The notes beneath the pieces are model-generated. The model had not been told where the DNA came from. It worked only from the letters and a program-made list of their open reading frames with translations, and did no database searches. Positions 1-11,492 of a stretch of 64,000 nucleotides of DNA are shown in pieces. The stretch comes from Staphylococcus sp. KG4-3 (GTDB lineage: Bacteria > Bacillota > Bacilli > Staphylococcales > Staphylococcaceae). The stretch covers positions 992,001 to 1,056,000 of the forward strand of contig NZ_CP166245.1 in assembly GCF_033597815.2 (NCBI RefSeq), given 5' to 3'. Numbering within the stretch: position 1 is the stretch's first letter; every line of letters starts with the position of its first letter. The translations under genes were made by a program, and so were the position numbers.

Positions 1-419
1 GTAATGGATTTCAGATATTAACAGAAATAGGACTATTACCTGGCGCATTATTACATAATGATTCGCACTTGTTTGTCAGTCGTAATGAGTCTTTAAAAGT
101 TGTTAACAATCAAACAGCATTTACAAATTTATATGATGAAAATGAAGTGGTAGTATACCCAGTTGCACATGGTGAAGGACACTATTACTGCACGCCGGAA
201 ACATACGAAGCTTTAGATCAAAACAATCAAATCATTTTAAAATATGTTGATAACCCAAATGGTTCATTTAATGATATTGCCGGTATTGTAAATGAACAGG
301 GAAATGTTTGTGGTATGATGCCACACCCAGAACGCGCAATTGAATCCATTTTAGGTACTGACAGCGGTGTGAAGTTATTTGAAGCGATGGTAAATAGTTG
401 GAGGGAACAAAATGTCTAA
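1..419 (+). CDS. purQ: Phosphoribosylformylglycinamidine synthase glutaminase subunit PurQ, 5'-truncated by window edge
   Basis: The window opens inside this gene; the reading frame is complete from base 3. PurQ is the class I glutamine amidotransferase subunit that supplies ammonia to PurL for formylglycinamidine ribonucleotide synthesis, the fourth step of purine synthesis. The first visible residues ([17 protein letters not shown]) are the stretch just after the nucleophilic Cys of the family, so that Cys lies outside the window. The catalytic His-Glu pair is visible near the end in MPHPERA. The stop codon overlaps the purL start by 8 nt, consistent with translational coupling of the two subunits. 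Confidence 0.97.
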   Translation, partial: NGFQILTEIGLLPGALLHNDSHLFVSRNESLKVVNNQTAFTNLYDENEVVVYPVAHGEGHYYCTPETYEALDQNNQIILKYVDNPNGSFNDIAGIVNEQGNVCGMMPHPERAIESILGTDSGVKLFEAMVNSWREQNV

Positions 420-2601
420 GTTTATTGAACCAAGTGCAGAAGAAATCAAATTAGAGCAATTGTATAAAGATATGGGTTTAAGTGAAACAGAATACGAAAA
501 AGTTTGCGAAATTTTAGGTAAAGAACCTAATTTTACAGAAATAGGTATCTTCTCTGTAATGTGGAGCGAGCATTGTTCTTATAAGCACTCTAAGCCATTC
601 TTAACACAATTTCCAACTTCTGGTGAGCATGTATTAATGGGACCGGGTGAAGGTGCCGGTGTTGTGGATATAGGTGATAATCAAGCTGTTGTATTCAAAG
701 TAGAATCCCATAACCATCCATCTGCTGTAGAACCTTATCAAGGTGCGGCAACTGGTGTCGGCGGTATTATTAGAGATATCGTTTCTATTGGCGCAAGACC
801 TATTAATTTATTAAACAGCCTACGCTTCGGTGAACTTACTGAAAAACAAAACCGCCGTTTATTACGTGGTGTGGTTGCTGGTATCGGTGGTTATGGTAAC
901 TGTATAGGTATTCCAACTACTGCCGGTGAGATAGAGTTTGATGATAGATATGATGGAAATCCTTTAGTAAATGCTATGTGTGTAGGTATTATCGATCATG
1001 ATATGGTTCAAAAAGGTACAGCAAAAGGTGTAGGTAATTCAGTAATTTACGTAGGATTAAAAACTGGACGTGATGGTATTCATGGCGCTACATTTGCTTC
1101 TGAAGAACTAAGCGAAGATAGTGAAAGTAAACGACCATCAGTACAAATTGGTGACCCATTTGTTGGTAAGAAACTTATGGAGGCAACATTAGAAGCGATT
1201 ACGTTTGATGAACTAATAGGTATACAAGATATGGGAGCTGCAGGGTTGACTTCATCTTCTTCAGAGATGGCTGCAAAAGGTGGCAGCGGTTTACATTTAC
1301 GTTTAGAACAAGTTCCAACTAGAGAAAAAGGTATATCACCATATGAAATGATGTTATCAGAAACACAAGAGCGTATGTTACTTGTTGTTGAAAAAGGTAC
1401 AGAACAAAAATTCTTAGACTTATTTGATAAACATGAATTAGATAGTGCTGTGATTGGTGAAGTAACGGATACAGATCGCTTTGTATTAACGTATGAAGAT
1501 GAAGTGTTTGCGGACATTCCTGTGCAACCTTTATCTGATGAAGCGCCTGTTTATGTATTAGAAGGTGAAGCACCGAACTATAATGAGAGTAAAAACGATT
1601 ATAGCAAAGTTGATGTAGAGTTTGTGTTTGATGAACTATTACAACATCCAACTATTGCATCTAAACGTTATTTATATGAACAATATGATCAACAAGTTGG
1701 CGCTAATACAATTGTGAAACCAGGATTACAATCATCTGTAGTTCGAGTAGAAGGTACGAATAAAGCAATCGCATCTACGATCGACGGTGAAGCACGTTAT
1801 GTATTTAACAACCCTTATGAAGGTGGGAAAATGGTTGTAGCAGAAGCGTACCGTAATTTGATTTCCGTAGGTGCTACGCCTTTAGCAATGACTGACTGTC
1901 TAAACTATGGATCACCAGAAAAGAAAGAAATTTATCAACAGTTAGCGGATTCAACGAAAGGTATGTCAGAAGCGTGTGAAGTATTAAATACACCAGTCGT
2001 ATCAGGTAATGTATCACTTTATAATGAAACTAGAGAAACATCTATCTTCCCTACACCAGTTGTAGGCATGGTTGGGTTAATCGAAGATATCGATTACTTA
2101 AATGATTTCCAACCAAGCGTTGGCGACACTTTATATGTAGTGGGTGACACAAAAGATGACTTTGGTGGTAGCCAAGTTGAGAAGTTACTATATAAGAAAG
2201 TAAATCATGAATTTGAAGCAATTGATTTATCTAATGAAGTACAAAAAGGTGAATCTATTAAACAAGTGATTCGTAATGGTGTTGCATCACATGTTCAAAC
2301 CGTTGGAAAAGGCGGCTTATTGTTGACGTTAGCACGTATGAGCGCACACTACCAACTTGGATTAAATGTACAATTAAATGTAACGAACGCGCAATTGTTT
2401 AGTGAAACACAAGGGCGCTATATTGTTGCAGTAAAAGAAGGACAAACGTTAGAAATTGAAAATGCTGTGGAAATTGGTCAATTAACAAATGACGGTCAAT
2501 TTAAAGTAGCTAATAATGAGGTTCAAGTAACACGTAATGTTCAAAACCTTACTGATATATGGGAAGGAGCAATACCTAAATGTATGACAGCAACGGACTA
2601 A
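412..2601 (+). CDS. purL: Phosphoribosylformylglycinamidine synthase large subunit PurL
   Basis: This is the small, Gram-positive type PurL (729 aa), the ATP-dependent synthetase that works with PurQ and PurS to make FGAM. It has the duplicated AIRS-like architecture of the family: [21 protein letters not shown] near residues 98-118 is the conserved nucleotide/substrate motif, and a second AIRS-type half follows from about residue 430. The ATG has GGAGGG eight bases upstream, inside purQ. The 3' end overlaps purF by 22 nt. The sequence is very close to the S. aureus protein in the N-terminal half and more divergent in the last third. There is no sign of damage. Confidence 0.98.
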   Translation: MSKFIEPSAEEIKLEQLYKDMGLSETEYEKVCEILGKEPNFTEIGIFSVMWSEHCSYKHSKPFLTQFPTSGEHVLMGPGEGAGVVDIGDNQAVVFKVESHNHPSAVEPYQGAATGVGGIIRDIVSIGARPINLLNSLRFGELTEKQNRRLLRGVVAGIGGYGNCIGIPTTAGEIEFDDRYDGNPLVNAMCVGIIDHDMVQKGTAKGVGNSVIYVGLKTGRDGIHGATFASEELSEDSESKRPSVQIGDPFVGKKLMEATLEAITFDELIGIQDMGAAGLTSSSSEMAAKGGSGLHLRLEQVPTREKGISPYEMMLSETQERMLLVVEKGTEQKFLDLFDKHELDSAVIGEVTDTDRFVLTYEDEVFADIPVQPLSDEAPVYVLEGEAPNYNESKNDYSKVDVEFVFDELLQHPTIASKRYLYEQYDQQVGANTIVKPGLQSSVVRVEGTNKAIASTIDGEARYVFNNPYEGGKMVVAEAYRNLISVGATPLAMTDCLNYGSPEKKEIYQQLADSTKGMSEACEVLNTPVVSGNVSLYNETRETSIFPTPVVGMVGLIEDIDYLNDFQPSVGDTLYVVGDTKDDFGGSQVEKLLYKKVNHEFEAIDLSNEVQKGESIKQVIRNGVASHVQTVGKGGLLLTLARMSAHYQLGLNVQLNVTNAQLFSETQGRYIVAVKEGQTLEIENAVEIGQLTNDGQFKVANNEVQVTRNVQNLTDIWEGAIPKCMTATD

Positions 2602-4067
2602 ATGAAGAATGTGGTGTATTTGGTATTTGGGATCATCCCGAATCTGCACAATTAACTTACATGGGGTTACACAGTTTACAACATCGTGGACAAGAAGGTG
2701 CTGGTATAGTGTGCTCTAATGGTGAAAAGTTAATTGGTGAACGTGGTTTGGGTTTGTTAACAGAAGCAATATCGGATATTCAACTTGAAACTTTCAAATC
2801 ATACCAACACGCTATTGGTCATGTGAGATATGCAACATCCGGTAATAAAGGTATTGAAAATATCCAACCATTTTTATATCACTTTTACGATATGAGTGTT
2901 GCAGTTTGTCATAATGGAAATCTTATAAATGCACAAAGTTTAAAGCGTTCATTAGAACATCAAGGGTCTATTTTTCATTCATCATCGGACACAGAAGTCA
3001 TCATGCATTTAATTAGAAGAAGTAAAGCACCAACCTTTGAAGATGCATTCCAAGAAAGTTTGAGAAAGATAAAGGGTGGATTTACTTTTGCTATTTTAAC
3101 TAAAGATGCATTATACGGCGCAGTTGATCCTAATGCAATTAGACCATTAGCTGTAGGTAAAATGAAAAATGGCTCTTACATGATTGCGAGTGAAACATGT
3201 GCGATTGATGTCTTAGGTGCTGAATTTGTGCGCGATATTCATGCAGGAGAATATGTTGTGATTAATGATGAAGGTATTAGAGTAGAGTCATATACTAGAC
3301 ACACGACGACAGCTATTTCTGCGATGGAATATATTTACTTTGCTAGACCTGATTCTACAATTGCTGGTAAAAATGTACATGCAGTTAGAAAGCAATCTGG
3401 TAAGCAACTAGCTAAAGAAAGCCCAGCTAAAAGCGCAGATATGGTTATCGGAGTGCCGAACTCTTCATTGTCTGCTGCTTCTGGTTACGCAGAAGAAAGC
3501 GGATTGCCTTATGAAATGGGCTTAGTTAAAAACCAATACGTTGCACGAACATTTATTCAACCGACCCAAGAACTACGTGAACAAGGTGTACGCGTAAAAT
3601 TATCAGCGGTTAAGGATATTGTACAAGATAAAAATATCGTACTTGTAGATGATTCAATTGTCCGAGGTACAACTAGTAGACGCATCGTGCAAATGTTGAA
3701 AGATGCTGGAGCTAGAGAAGTACATGTACGTATCGCGTCGCCTGAGTTTATGTTCCCAAGCTTTTATGGCATCGACGTTTCGACAACAGCTGAACTTATT
3801 TCTGCCAACAAATCGCCAGAAGAAATAAGCGAGCATATTGGCGCAGATTCTTTAGCTTATCTATCAGTTGATGGATTGATTGATTCCATTGGACTTGATG
3901 TAGATGCACCATACAGTGGATTATGTGTAGAAAGTTTTACTGGTGACTATCCAGCAGGACTTTATGACTATGAAGAAGATTATATAGCACATCTAAGCGA
4001 CCGCCAAAAAGCATATATTGCAGATCATAAACAATTCTTTGATAGAGAGGGTAATTTAAATGTCTAA
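2580..4067 (+). CDS. purF: Amidophosphoribosyltransferase PurF
   Basis: PurF catalyses the first committed step of purine synthesis, converting PRPP and glutamine to phosphoribosylamine. The 495-aa protein begins with a ten-residue leader followed by Cys11 (EECGVFGIW). Cys11 should become the N-terminal nucleophile after self-cleavage, as known for the Bacillus enzyme. The glutaminase domain occupies roughly 11-240. The phosphoribosyltransferase domain follows with the PRPP motif [15 protein letters not shown] near 355-370. The start ATG lies inside the end of purL and is preceded by GGAAGGAGC. The stop overlaps purM by 8 nt (ATGTCTAA), the same overlap as at purQ/purL. Feedback by purine nucleotides is expected from the family. 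Confidence 0.97.
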   Translation: MYDSNGLNEECGVFGIWDHPESAQLTYMGLHSLQHRGQEGAGIVCSNGEKLIGERGLGLLTEAISDIQLETFKSYQHAIGHVRYATSGNKGIENIQPFLYHFYDMSVAVCHNGNLINAQSLKRSLEHQGSIFHSSSDTEVIMHLIRRSKAPTFEDAFQESLRKIKGGFTFAILTKDALYGAVDPNAIRPLAVGKMKNGSYMIASETCAIDVLGAEFVRDIHAGEYVVINDEGIRVESYTRHTTTAISAMEYIYFARPDSTIAGKNVHAVRKQSGKQLAKESPAKSADMVIGVPNSSLSAASGYAEESGLPYEMGLVKNQYVARTFIQPTQELREQGVRVKLSAVKDIVQDKNIVLVDDSIVRGTTSRRIVQMLKDAGAREVHVRIASPEFMFPSFYGIDVSTTAELISANKSPEEISEHIGADSLAYLSVDGLIDSIGLDVDAPYSGLCVESFTGDYPAGLYDYEEDYIAHLSDRQKAYIADHKQFFDREGNLNV

Positions 4068-5088
4068 AGCATATCAACAAGCCGGTGTAGATATTAATGC
4101 AGGTTATGAAGCAGTAAATCGTATGTCTAGTCACGTTAAGAGAACAATGCGTAAAGAAGTACTTGGTGGTTTAGGTGGTTTTGGGGCAACATTTGACCTA
4201 TCACAATTAAACATGAAAGAGCCATTACTTGTTTCAGGTACAGACGGAGTAGGTACAAAACTGAAATTAGCAATAGATCACGATAAACATGACACAATTG
4301 GTATTGATGCCGTTGCTATGTGCGTCAACGATATTTTAACTACAGGTGCAGAACCACTGTATTTCTTAGATTATATTGCAACACATAAAGTTGTTCCAGA
4401 AGTCATCGAACAAATTGTCAAAGGGGTAAGTGACGGTTGTGAAGAAACGCATACTGCTTTAATTGGTGGAGAAACTGCAGAGATGGGTGATATGTATCAC
4501 GAAGGTGAATATGACTTGGCAGGATTTGCTGTAGGTGCTGTTGAAAAGAGTGAATATATTGATGGTTCTTCAGTAAAGCCAGGTCAAATTATCATAGGAC
4601 TTGAATCTAGTGGAATTCATTCAAATGGATATAGCTTAGTTAGAAAATTAATCGAAAAATCTAAGATTGATTTACATGCTAACTATAATGATGAACAAAC
4701 ATATTTAGAAGCGTTTTTAGAACCAACAAGATTATATGTTAGTCCAATATTAGCTGTTAAAGAAGCAATTAAGATTCATGCTATGACACACATTACAGGT
4801 GGTGGATTTTATGAAAATATCCCTAGAGCATTGCCCGAGGGTGTCACTGCTAAAATAGATGTAACTAAATTCCCAACATTACCAATTTTTGATTGGTTAC
4901 AACAACAAGGAGAGATTGAAACCGAAGAAATGTACAACATATTTAATATGGGTATTGGTTATACAATTGTAGTAGATGAGGCTCAAGTACAAACAACTTT
5001 AGATATACTAAACAAACAAAATGTAAATGCTTATGCAATTGGAGAAATCGTTGAAGGCGATGAACCAATTCAATTAACGGGGGTATAA
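4060..5088 (+). CDS. purM: Phosphoribosylformylglycinamidine cyclo-ligase PurM
   Basis: PurM (342 aa, usual length) closes the imidazole ring, converting FGAM to AIR with ATP. The sequence shows the AIR synthase signatures: the glycine-rich [12 protein letters not shown] near 33-44, [13 protein letters not shown] near 59-71, and [13 protein letters not shown] near 83-95. A later [14 protein letters not shown] segment is typical of the C-terminal domain. The start overlaps the purF stop and is preceded by GAGAGGG. The next gene, purN, begins 2 nt after the stop. It is an intact operon member. Confidence 0.97.
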   Translation: MSKAYQQAGVDINAGYEAVNRMSSHVKRTMRKEVLGGLGGFGATFDLSQLNMKEPLLVSGTDGVGTKLKLAIDHDKHDTIGIDAVAMCVNDILTTGAEPLYFLDYIATHKVVPEVIEQIVKGVSDGCEETHTALIGGETAEMGDMYHEGEYDLAGFAVGAVEKSEYIDGSSVKPGQIIIGLESSGIHSNGYSLVRKLIEKSKIDLHANYNDEQTYLEAFLEPTRLYVSPILAVKEAIKIHAMTHITGGGFYENIPRALPEGVTAKIDVTKFPTLPIFDWLQQQGEIETEEMYNIFNMGIGYTIVVDEAQVQTTLDILNKQNVNAYAIGEIVEGDEPIQLTGV

Positions 5089-5090
5089 AA

Positions 5091-5657
5091 GTGACCAAAA
5101 TAGCTATTTTTGCGTCAGGGTCAGGTAGTAATTTTGAAAGCATAATGACACAAATTGAGCAAGGTAATCTTCCTCATATTGAAGTGACAGCATTGTATAC
5201 AGATCAAGTTAGTGCATATTGTATTGAACGCGCTAGGAAATACAATCTAGATGTACATATTAATGAATTGAAAAACTTTGATTCTAAAGCAGACTACGAA
5301 CGAAAAATTATAGAGTGGCTTACTTCAGAAAAAGTTGAATGGATAGTCTTAGCAGGCTATATGAAATTAATTGGCGAAAATATTTTGAGAGCCTATGATA
5401 AAAGGATTTTAAATATTCACCCATCCTTATTACCCAAATACAAAGGTAAAGATGCGGTGGGCCAAGCATTAGCAAGTGGTGATGACATAACTGGTACGAC
5501 GGTACATTATGTCGATAGTGGGATGGATACAGGAGAAATTATCGAACAAAGAACATGTGATATATACCCGGACGACACTAAATCAGACTTAGAAGAGAGA
5601 ATAAAAGCATTAGAACATGAATTATACCCAGCAGTCATTTCAAAAATCATTCAATAA
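5091..5657 (+). CDS. purN: Phosphoribosylglycinamide formyltransferase PurN
   Basis: PurN (188 aa) transfers a formyl group from 10-formyl-THF to GAR. The phosphate-binding loop ASGSGSNF is at residues 8-15. The catalytic triad known from E. coli PurN is conserved: Asn108 and His110 in [12 protein letters not shown], and Asp146 in DSGMDTGE. The start is GTG, only two bases after the purM stop, with a weak GGGGG Shine-Dalgarno at the end of purM. Translation is therefore probably coupled to purM. Confidence 0.96.
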   Translation: MTKIAIFASGSGSNFESIMTQIEQGNLPHIEVTALYTDQVSAYCIERARKYNLDVHINELKNFDSKADYERKIIEWLTSEKVEWIVLAGYMKLIGENILRAYDKRILNIHPSLLPKYKGKDAVGQALASGDDITGTTVHYVDSGMDTGEIIEQRTCDIYPDDTKSDLEERIKALEHELYPAVISKIIQ

Positions 5658-5672
5658 GAGGTGCAAGTAATA

Positions 5673-7151
5673 ATGAAGAAAGCAATTTTAAGTGTGTCTA
5701 ATAAAACAGGGATTGTAGCGTTTGCGCAATCATTAATAGAAAACGGTTATGAATTATATTCAACAGGTGGCACGATGCGTGCAATTGCTGAAGCGGGTGT
5801 ACCTGTAAAATCTATTTCTGACTTAACGCAATTTGAAGAAATTATGGACGGCAGAGTTAAGACATTACATCCATCTGTGCATGGTGGTATTTTAGCAGAT
5901 CGTGATAAACCTGAACATTTAGAACAATTAAAAGAACAACATATTGATTTAATAGATATGGTCGTCGTGAATCTTTACCCGTTTAAAGAAACGGTTGCTA
6001 ACCCAGATGTAACAGAAGGTGACGCAATTGAAAATATTGATATTGGTGGACCTACAATGTTGCGTGCAGCAGCTAAAAATTTTAAACACGTGACAACGGT
6101 AGTTCATCCTGCTGATTATAATGAAATCATAAATAGATTAAAAGAAGGGCAATTAGATGAAGCTTATCGTAAATCATTAATGATTAAAGTATTTGAACAT
6201 ACAAATGAATACGATGCTGCGATTGTCGATTATTTCAAAGATAACAAAGAAAGTTTACGCTATGGGGAAAACCCACAGCAGTCTGCATATTTTGTACGTA
6301 CTTCGGATGCATCACACACACTAGCTGGTGCTAAGCAATTACACGGTAAACAATTAAGTTATAATAACATTAAAGATGCTGATGCCGCCTTGTCACTTGT
6401 TAAACAGTTTGAACGGCCAGCAGCAGTTGCTGTGAAACATATGAATCCTTGTGGTGTTGGTGTTGCTGATTCAATTGATGAAGCTTATCAGTATGCCTTT
6501 GAAGCTGATAGCCAATCTATCTTTGGTGGTATTGTTGCTTTAAATAGAACAGTTGAAAAATCATTAGCTGAAACATTACATGGTATTTTTCTAGAAGTTA
6601 TTATTGCACCAAAATTTACACAAGAAGCTTTAGATGTTTTAAGTCAAAAGAAAAATATTAGATTATTAGAAATTGATATGACTATTGATAATAGCGAACA
6701 AGAAGTTGTATCAGTTTCCGGCGGTTACTTAGTTCAAGATAAAGACAATGTAGCTTTGAAACGTGAAGAAATGAATGTTGTAACTGACGTTGAACCTACT
6801 GAAGCACAATGGGATGCGATGTTACTAGGTTGGAAAGTAGTTGCTTCAGTTAAAAGTAATGCAATCATATTAAGTAATGCCAAACAGACTGTGGGCATTG
6901 GTGCAGGTCAAATGAACCGTGTTGGTTCAGCACAAATCGCTATTGATCGTGCAATTGAAATTAATGATGATGTAGTAATGGTTTCCGACGGGTTCTTCCC
7001 AATGGATGATACTGTCGAGCTAGCTGCCAAGTCAGGAATTAAAGCGATTATTCAACCAGGTGGTTCAATTAAGGATCAAGCATCTATTGATATGGCAAAC
7101 AAACATGGTATTGCTATGGTAACTACAGGCGTTAGACACTTTAAACATTAA
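5673..7151 (+). CDS. purH: Bifunctional AICAR transformylase / IMP cyclohydrolase PurH
   Basis: PurH carries out the last two steps to IMP. The N-terminal MGS-like cyclohydrolase domain (about 1-145) starts with [10 protein letters not shown] and contains STGGT and [10 protein letters not shown]. The transformylase domain has the substrate-binding [11 protein letters not shown] and the catalytic KHMNPCGV region. I chose the ATG at 5673 because AAGAGGTG lies at proper distance upstream and it gives 492 aa, the usual staphylococcal length; a GTG at 5661 falls inside that ribosome-binding site. The gene lies 15 nt after purN. Confidence 0.97.
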   Translation: MKKAILSVSNKTGIVAFAQSLIENGYELYSTGGTMRAIAEAGVPVKSISDLTQFEEIMDGRVKTLHPSVHGGILADRDKPEHLEQLKEQHIDLIDMVVVNLYPFKETVANPDVTEGDAIENIDIGGPTMLRAAAKNFKHVTTVVHPADYNEIINRLKEGQLDEAYRKSLMIKVFEHTNEYDAAIVDYFKDNKESLRYGENPQQSAYFVRTSDASHTLAGAKQLHGKQLSYNNIKDADAALSLVKQFERPAAVAVKHMNPCGVGVADSIDEAYQYAFEADSQSIFGGIVALNRTVEKSLAETLHGIFLEVIIAPKFTQEALDVLSQKKNIRLLEIDMTIDNSEQEVVSVSGGYLVQDKDNVALKREEMNVVTDVEPTEAQWDAMLLGWKVVASVKSNAIILSNAKQTVGIGAGQMNRVGSAQIAIDRAIEINDDVVMVSDGFFPMDDTVELAAKSGIKAIIQPGGSIKDQASIDMANKHGIAMVTTGVRHFKH

Positions 7152-7171
7152 TAATGGAGGCCATATATTAT

Positions 7172-8410
7172 ATGAAAGTACTTGTAATTGGTGCAGGTGG
7201 TAGAGAACATGTTTTAGCACATAAGTTAAGTCAATCACCTCTCGTTAATGAAATACATGCTATTCCAGGTAATGATGCAATGTCAGACGTAGCAATAATC
7301 CATACGGAAATAGCTGAAACTGATCATGAAAAAATAGTAGCATTTGCGCGACAACATGAAATAGCGTGGACAATTATTGGGCCAGAACAACCACTTACAG
7401 AAGGTTTAACAGATAAATTACAAGCAGCAGATGTTAAAGTATTTGGCCCAAATCAAGCTGCTGCGCAAATAGAAGGTTCAAAACTATTTGCAAAGCAATT
7501 AATGGAAAAATATAAAATACCAACGGCAGAATACAAAGAAATTACTAATAAACAGAGTGCCCTACAATATATTGCATCTTGTGAATATCCTGTTGTATTA
7601 AAGAAAGATGGGTTGGCTGCTGGTAAAGGTGTTATTATTGCAAATAATTATGAAGAAGCACAAGCCGGTGTAGAAACTTTATATCATGAGGAAGATGGTG
7701 TTGTTGTATTTGAACAATTCCTTGAAGGCGAAGAATTTTCACTTATGACTATGGTTAATGGTGACTATGCAGTACCATTTGATTGTATTGCGCAAGATCA
7801 TAAACGCGCATATGATAATGATAAAGGACCAAATACAGGTGGGATGGGCGCTTATTGCCCAGTACCTCATATTGATGAATCAATCTTGAAACGTACTAAT
7901 GACGAAATTGCTCAGCCAATTGCCCAAGCTATGGTCAAAGAAGGGTACTCATTCTTTGGTGTACTTTATATAGGAGCAATTATTACAACAGACGGTCCAA
8001 AAGTAATAGAATTTAATGCTCGTTTTGGTGACCCTGAAGCACAAGTGCTACTCACACGTATGGAGAGTGACTTGATGCAACATATAATTGATTTAGAAGC
8101 AAAAGCACCTATCAATTTCGAATGGAAAGATAATGCGGTTGTAGGAGTTATGTTAGCTTCAAAAGGTTATCCAGGACAATATGAAAAAGGACATCAAGTA
8201 ACAGGTTTTAATTTAAATGGCGATTACTTTATCAGTGGTTTGAAGAAAGAAAATGATATGTATGTTACTTCGGGCGGTCGTGTCATATTAGCATTAGGCG
8301 AAGGTGAAGATATTGCTGAAGCTAAATTTAATGCATATAAAGCGGTCGATAAAGTAGAGAGCGATGGGCTTTTCTATCGTAAAGATATTAGTAATAAAGC
8401 GATAAAATAG
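7172..8410 (+). CDS. purD: Phosphoribosylamine-glycine ligase PurD
   Basis: PurD (412 aa) is the ATP-grasp ligase that joins phosphoribosylamine and glycine. It starts with the Rossmann-like [18 protein letters not shown]. It contains the ATP-binding [11 protein letters not shown] near residue 145 and the signature RFGDPEAQ in the grasp domain. The ATG at 7172 is preceded by TGGAGG with an 11-nt spacer; an upstream in-frame TTG at 7154 would overlap that site and is less likely. It is the last gene of the purine operon and is followed by a strong terminator. Confidence 0.96.
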   Translation: MKVLVIGAGGREHVLAHKLSQSPLVNEIHAIPGNDAMSDVAIIHTEIAETDHEKIVAFARQHEIAWTIIGPEQPLTEGLTDKLQAADVKVFGPNQAAAQIEGSKLFAKQLMEKYKIPTAEYKEITNKQSALQYIASCEYPVVLKKDGLAAGKGVIIANNYEEAQAGVETLYHEEDGVVVFEQFLEGEEFSLMTMVNGDYAVPFDCIAQDHKRAYDNDKGPNTGGMGAYCPVPHIDESILKRTNDEIAQPIAQAMVKEGYSFFGVLYIGAIITTDGPKVIEFNARFGDPEAQVLLTRMESDLMQHIIDLEAKAPINFEWKDNAVVGVMLASKGYPGQYEKGHQVTGFNLNGDYFISGLKKENDMYVTSGGRVILALGEGEDIAEAKFNAYKAVDKVESDGLFYRKDISNKAIK

Positions 8411-8431
8411 TTGAAAATTTATCATAAAGTT

Positions 8432-8480
8432 AAAAAGCGATTGGACAAAGTGGTTTAAGTTTTGTCCAATCGCTTTTCTT
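8432..8480 (+). terminator. Intrinsic terminator of the purine operon (bidirectional)
   Basis: A near-perfect inverted repeat AAAAGCGATTGGACAAA / TTTGTCCAATCGCTTTT encloses a ten-base loop and is followed by TCTTTTT. It sits between the convergent purD and ykoC genes, and the A-rich 5' arm means it can also end ykoC transcripts. Confidence 0.9.
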
Positions 8481-8519
8481 TTTGGATAATATGTCTACTT
8501 AAAAAGTTGGTTAATCTTT

Positions 8520-9332
8520 TTAATAAATATTTGTTACACGTATATCTTCAATACCGGTAATAGGAATATATTGAGCTAATAAATAAGCACTCAATAAAAT
8601 GATACCTATTATTAAAATTAATAGAAAATCTTTATACGAGAAAGGTGCATAATAATAATACGTTCTTGGACCATCTTTAAATCCATTTTTTTCCATTGCT
8701 ACAGAAAGCTGATGTGCTTTACGAATGTTTTGGCTTAATAAAGGTATTAATAAATGTTTTAATTTTTTTAAACCACGATAATTTTGTGCGTTAATTAACT
8801 GATAACGCATTTTTAATGATTTTCTAAGTTGTATTAGTGAAATGAACATCAATGGAACCATACGAATTGCTGCCATAAATGCATAAGCCACTTTAGGTTT
8901 TACTTTTAAGTGTTGCATTAAACTGTAAAAAACTAAAACAATCTGAGAAGTGAAAGCAATTAAAATTCCGAAAAATGAAATGGTAGTTGTACGCATGGCT
9001 AAATGTAAGCCACGATATAAACTCTCTGAAGTAATATGGACAAAACCAAATTGGAATAGTGTGTGCGTACCATCGCCATAAAAAATCATAAACAACGCAG
9101 ATATGACACTGAATACCATCGTTAAAATAACAAAAGTTAAGGTGATTTTTAATTGCAAACCATTAAAAGCTAATAAAAATAAAAGCATTAAACATGTAAT
9201 GTAGAGCATGAAATCAAATTGATGAACAAGTATAACAAAGAAAAATAAAATAATAGCGATTGCTAATTTAGTAATTATATTTACATCATCTACAAATGTA
9301 TAATGTTTCTTCCAAAGATCAAACATAATCAT
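8520..9332 (-). CDS. ykoC: ECF transporter transmembrane component (YkoC/EcfT-like)
   Basis: This is an integral membrane protein of about 270 aa with five or so hydrophobic segments in the N-terminal 130 residues and two near the C terminus. The cytoplasmic coupling region carries charged helices (RKSLKMRYQLINAQNYRGLKK and later MEKNGFKDGPRT), matching the Ala-Arg-Gly type coupling motifs of EcfT proteins. It is third in ykoE-ykoD-ykoC, so it is the T component joining the ATPase to the substrate-binding YkoE. The start is uncertain: ATG 9332, ATG 9326, GTG 9335 and TTG 9338 are all in frame. All overlap the end of ykoD, so translation is probably coupled. Confidence 0.85.
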   Translation of the reverse strand: MIMFDLWKKHYTFVDDVNIITKLAIAIILFFFVILVHQFDFMLYITCLMLLFLLAFNGLQLKITLTFVILTMVFSVISALFMIFYGDGTHTLFQFGFVHITSESLYRGLHLAMRTTTISFFGILIAFTSQIVLVFYSLMQHLKVKPKVAYAFMAAIRMVPLMFISLIQLRKSLKMRYQLINAQNYRGLKKLKHLLIPLLSQNIRKAHQLSVAMEKNGFKDGPRTYYYYAPFSYKDFLLILIIGIILLSAYLLAQYIPITGIEDIRVTNIY

Positions 9333-10728
9333 CACCAACCATTTCTTCTATGACGTGATGTGATAAATGGAGTCTTCGAGTTGGATAACGAGATATGATT
9401 TCTGAGTCATGTGTCACCATAATAATAGTCTGACCACTAGCTACACGTTGTTGAAATAATTTTATTAAATTAAATGTATTATGGCTATCGAGACCAAATG
9501 TAGGTTCATCAAGTAATATGAATTCAGATGATGAACTTAGTGCAATTGCAACACTTAAGCGTCTCTTTTGACCTATTGAAAGTTCATAAGGATGTTGAGA
9601 TTTTACGGATAGCAAATTAAGTGTACCCAACATTGATTCAGTCTGAGCAGCAGCTTCTTGTTTAGAATTAAATTTATTTTTATATTGAATATGAACTTCA
9701 TCATAAACGGAAGAAGTTATGAATTGTAACTCTGGATTTTGATAAACTAAATACATATATTTAGCAGCTACTTTAATTTTATTGAAAGAACGATTATTCA
9801 CTAACATACGTCCTTCATATTTAATTAATTGCATCATTGATTCGAGTAGTGATGTTTTTCCAGAGCCATTTGCGCCTGTAATTGTAATCCATTCTCCAGT
9901 CCCTACACTTAATTGAGGTATATTAATAAGATTACGTTTACCACGTTTTATGGTTACGTTATCAAATTCAAGGTTTAACTTTGAGCTACTGCTATTGAAA
10001 TGCATAGTTGATGGAGCATATTGCCATGCATTAGGGTGCCAAACGCCATATTCTGTTAACAAATCTTCATGTTCATTCAAAATTTCATCGGGCGTATTGT
10101 CAGCGATAATGTCACCCTCATAATTTAATAAGATGACACGATCCATATGTTGCCATATATGATCCACTTTATGTTCGACAATGATTACTGTTTTATCTTG
10201 CCAAAGAGCTTTAATTTTTCCCCATAATTCTGCAGTCGATTCAACATCCAACATTGCAGTAGGTTCATCTAAAAACAAGGTTTTCGACTGTTGTAATATC
10301 GTTTCGGCAATTGCTAATTTTTGTTTCATACCGCCACTTAGTTGATTAATGTATTGGTTTTTATCAACTTTTAAATCTACGGCTTTTAATGCATTATCTA
10401 TACGTTTATCCATTTCGTGACGAGGGATTTGTTGGTTTTCTAAAACAAATGCTAATTCTTCGTCAACTTTAGGCATACAAAATTGACTATCTGGATCTTG
10501 AAATATAACACTACTGGAAACATCGATAATTAATTCGTCATATTTAATAGGTAAATCAATAAGATTTGGTACAATGCCACTTAATACATTTAATAAAGTG
10601 CTTTTGCCAGAACCTGATGGTCCTAGTAATAATACTTTTTCGTTTTCTTTGATTTGGAGTGTTAAATGATCAAATATCTTTTTCTTACCGTTTGGATATT
10701 TTAATCGTAAATTTTTTGTAGCTATCAA
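9319..10728 (-). CDS. ykoD: ECF transporter ATPase with two fused ABC domains (YkoD-like)
   Basis: The 469-aa protein contains two complete ABC ATPase domains. The first has Walker A GPSGSGKST near residues 36-44, signature LSGGMKQK and Walker B TLFLDEPTAM. The second has Walker A GANGSGKTS, signature LSIGQKRR and Walker B FILLDEPTFGL. This fused arrangement is typical of YkoD, the energising subunit of the YkoEDC thiamine-precursor transporter. The second signature departs from the canonical LSGGQ, as is common in fused ECF ATPases. The start is TTG, seven bases after an AAGGAGC site. It follows ykoE by 12 nt and overlaps ykoC. Confidence 0.9.
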   Translation of the reverse strand: MIATKNLRLKYPNGKKKIFDHLTLQIKENEKVLLLGPSGSGKSTLLNVLSGIVPNLIDLPIKYDELIIDVSSSVIFQDPDSQFCMPKVDEELAFVLENQQIPRHEMDKRIDNALKAVDLKVDKNQYINQLSGGMKQKLAIAETILQQSKTLFLDEPTAMLDVESTAELWGKIKALWQDKTVIIVEHKVDHIWQHMDRVILLNYEGDIIADNTPDEILNEHEDLLTEYGVWHPNAWQYAPSTMHFNSSSSKLNLEFDNVTIKRGKRNLINIPQLSVGTGEWITITGANGSGKTSLLESMMQLIKYEGRMLVNNRSFNKIKVAAKYMYLVYQNPELQFITSSVYDEVHIQYKNKFNSKQEAAAQTESMLGTLNLLSVKSQHPYELSIGQKRRLSVAIALSSSSEFILLDEPTFGLDSHNTFNLIKLFQQRVASGQTIIMVTHDSEIISRYPTRRLHLSHHVIEEMVGDDYV

Positions 10729-10740
10729 CGTGATTGCTCC

Positions 10741-11316
10741 TTATAAATTATCATAGTCACTTTTTGTGGCAGGTCTGAACAATTTGGTTACTCCCGTTTG
10801 ATCCAATGCTTTTACTATATAGTAGGAAATTAGGCCGGCAACGACGACGCCGCTTATAAGTCTGAATCCGATATATAACGATAGATTCCAACCTACAACT
10901 TCACCTAAATAACCATAAGCAAAGTCTAAAGGCAATGTTGAAATAGAGGCTAAGAGACCAGCGAGCATTGCTACCATTGCTGAACGAGATTTATATCTGA
11001 AAATAGCAAATATAATTTCACATGCTAAACCTTGTAATAAGGCATAGACCATAGTTGCAATATCAAAACGACCCATGACAATAGTTTCTCCGGCACCAGC
11101 AGCAAATTCGGCTAATATTGCAATGCCAGCTTTAGGAATAATAAGGTATGCGACGATAGCAGCCATGAACCAAGCGCCATATGTTAATTCTTCAAAATGT
11201 AACCCTGTAACTTGTAACGCTTTATACACAAAATTCCAAATGTTGTAAATAATTGCAAAAACAACAGCAATTAGCACAGTCACTAGAATTTCTGAAAGCT
11301 TTAATCCTTTTGACAT
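10741..11316 (-). CDS. ykoE: Thiamine/hydroxymethylpyrimidine ECF substrate-binding protein YkoE
   Basis: This 191-aa protein is strongly hydrophobic with about five or six membrane spans, the form of an ECF S-component. The first gene after a TPP riboswitch, followed by an ECF ATPase and T component, is the classical ykoEDC arrangement, so the substrate is thiamine or its pyrimidine moiety (inferred from context). The start is the ATG at 11316, preceded by a perfect TAGGAGG; an upstream in-frame reading would run through this site and the riboswitch terminator. Confidence 0.88.
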   Translation of the reverse strand: MSKGLKLSEILVTVLIAVVFAIIYNIWNFVYKALQVTGLHFEELTYGAWFMAAIVAYLIIPKAGIAILAEFAAGAGETIVMGRFDIATMVYALLQGLACEIIFAIFRYKSRSAMVAMLAGLLASISTLPLDFAYGYLGEVVGWNLSLYIGFRLISGVVVAGLISYYIVKALDQTGVTKLFRPATKSDYDNL

Positions 11317-11333
11317 AAAAAATCCTCCTAATA

Positions 11334-11366
11334 TAAAAACGCACAACCTTCTAGAAAGTTGCGCGT
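11334..11366 (-). terminator. Riboswitch expression-platform terminator before ykoE
   Basis: On the minus strand an inverted repeat ACGCGCAACTTTC / GAAGGTTGTGCGT is followed by a run of five T. It sits between the TPP aptamer and the ykoE ribosome-binding site, so TPP binding is expected to cause premature termination. Confidence 0.85.
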
Positions 11367-11408
11367 TAAAATATAGGCATACAAATACCTGAAAAATAGG
11401 TGATTAGT

Positions 11409-11492
11409 ACACTTTCCTACGCTAGTTTCATCTAGATCAGGTTCAAAGGGTTTGAGGGTATACCTCATCTCAGTCACAAAACACCCCTAGTG
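11409..11492 (-). promoter_or_regulatory. TPP (thi-box) riboswitch controlling ykoEDC
   Basis: Read on the minus strand, the segment contains the diagnostic thi-box elements in order: the closing arm CACTAGGGGTG, the conserved CTGAGATGAGG of the pyrimidine-sensing arm, then ACCCTTTGAACCTGATCTAG and AACTAGCGTAGGAAAGTG of the pyrophosphate-sensing arm. The last bases pair with the first to close the three-way junction. A terminator hairpin lies about 45 nt downstream, indicating control by transcription attenuation: the transporter is expressed when thiamine pyrophosphate is low. Confidence 0.97.

Noticed and set aside
1080-1651. Two long minus-strand reading frames inside purL
   Set aside because: They are antisense shadows of a well-conserved gene, have no ribosome-binding sites and show low-complexity Ser/Leu/His composition.
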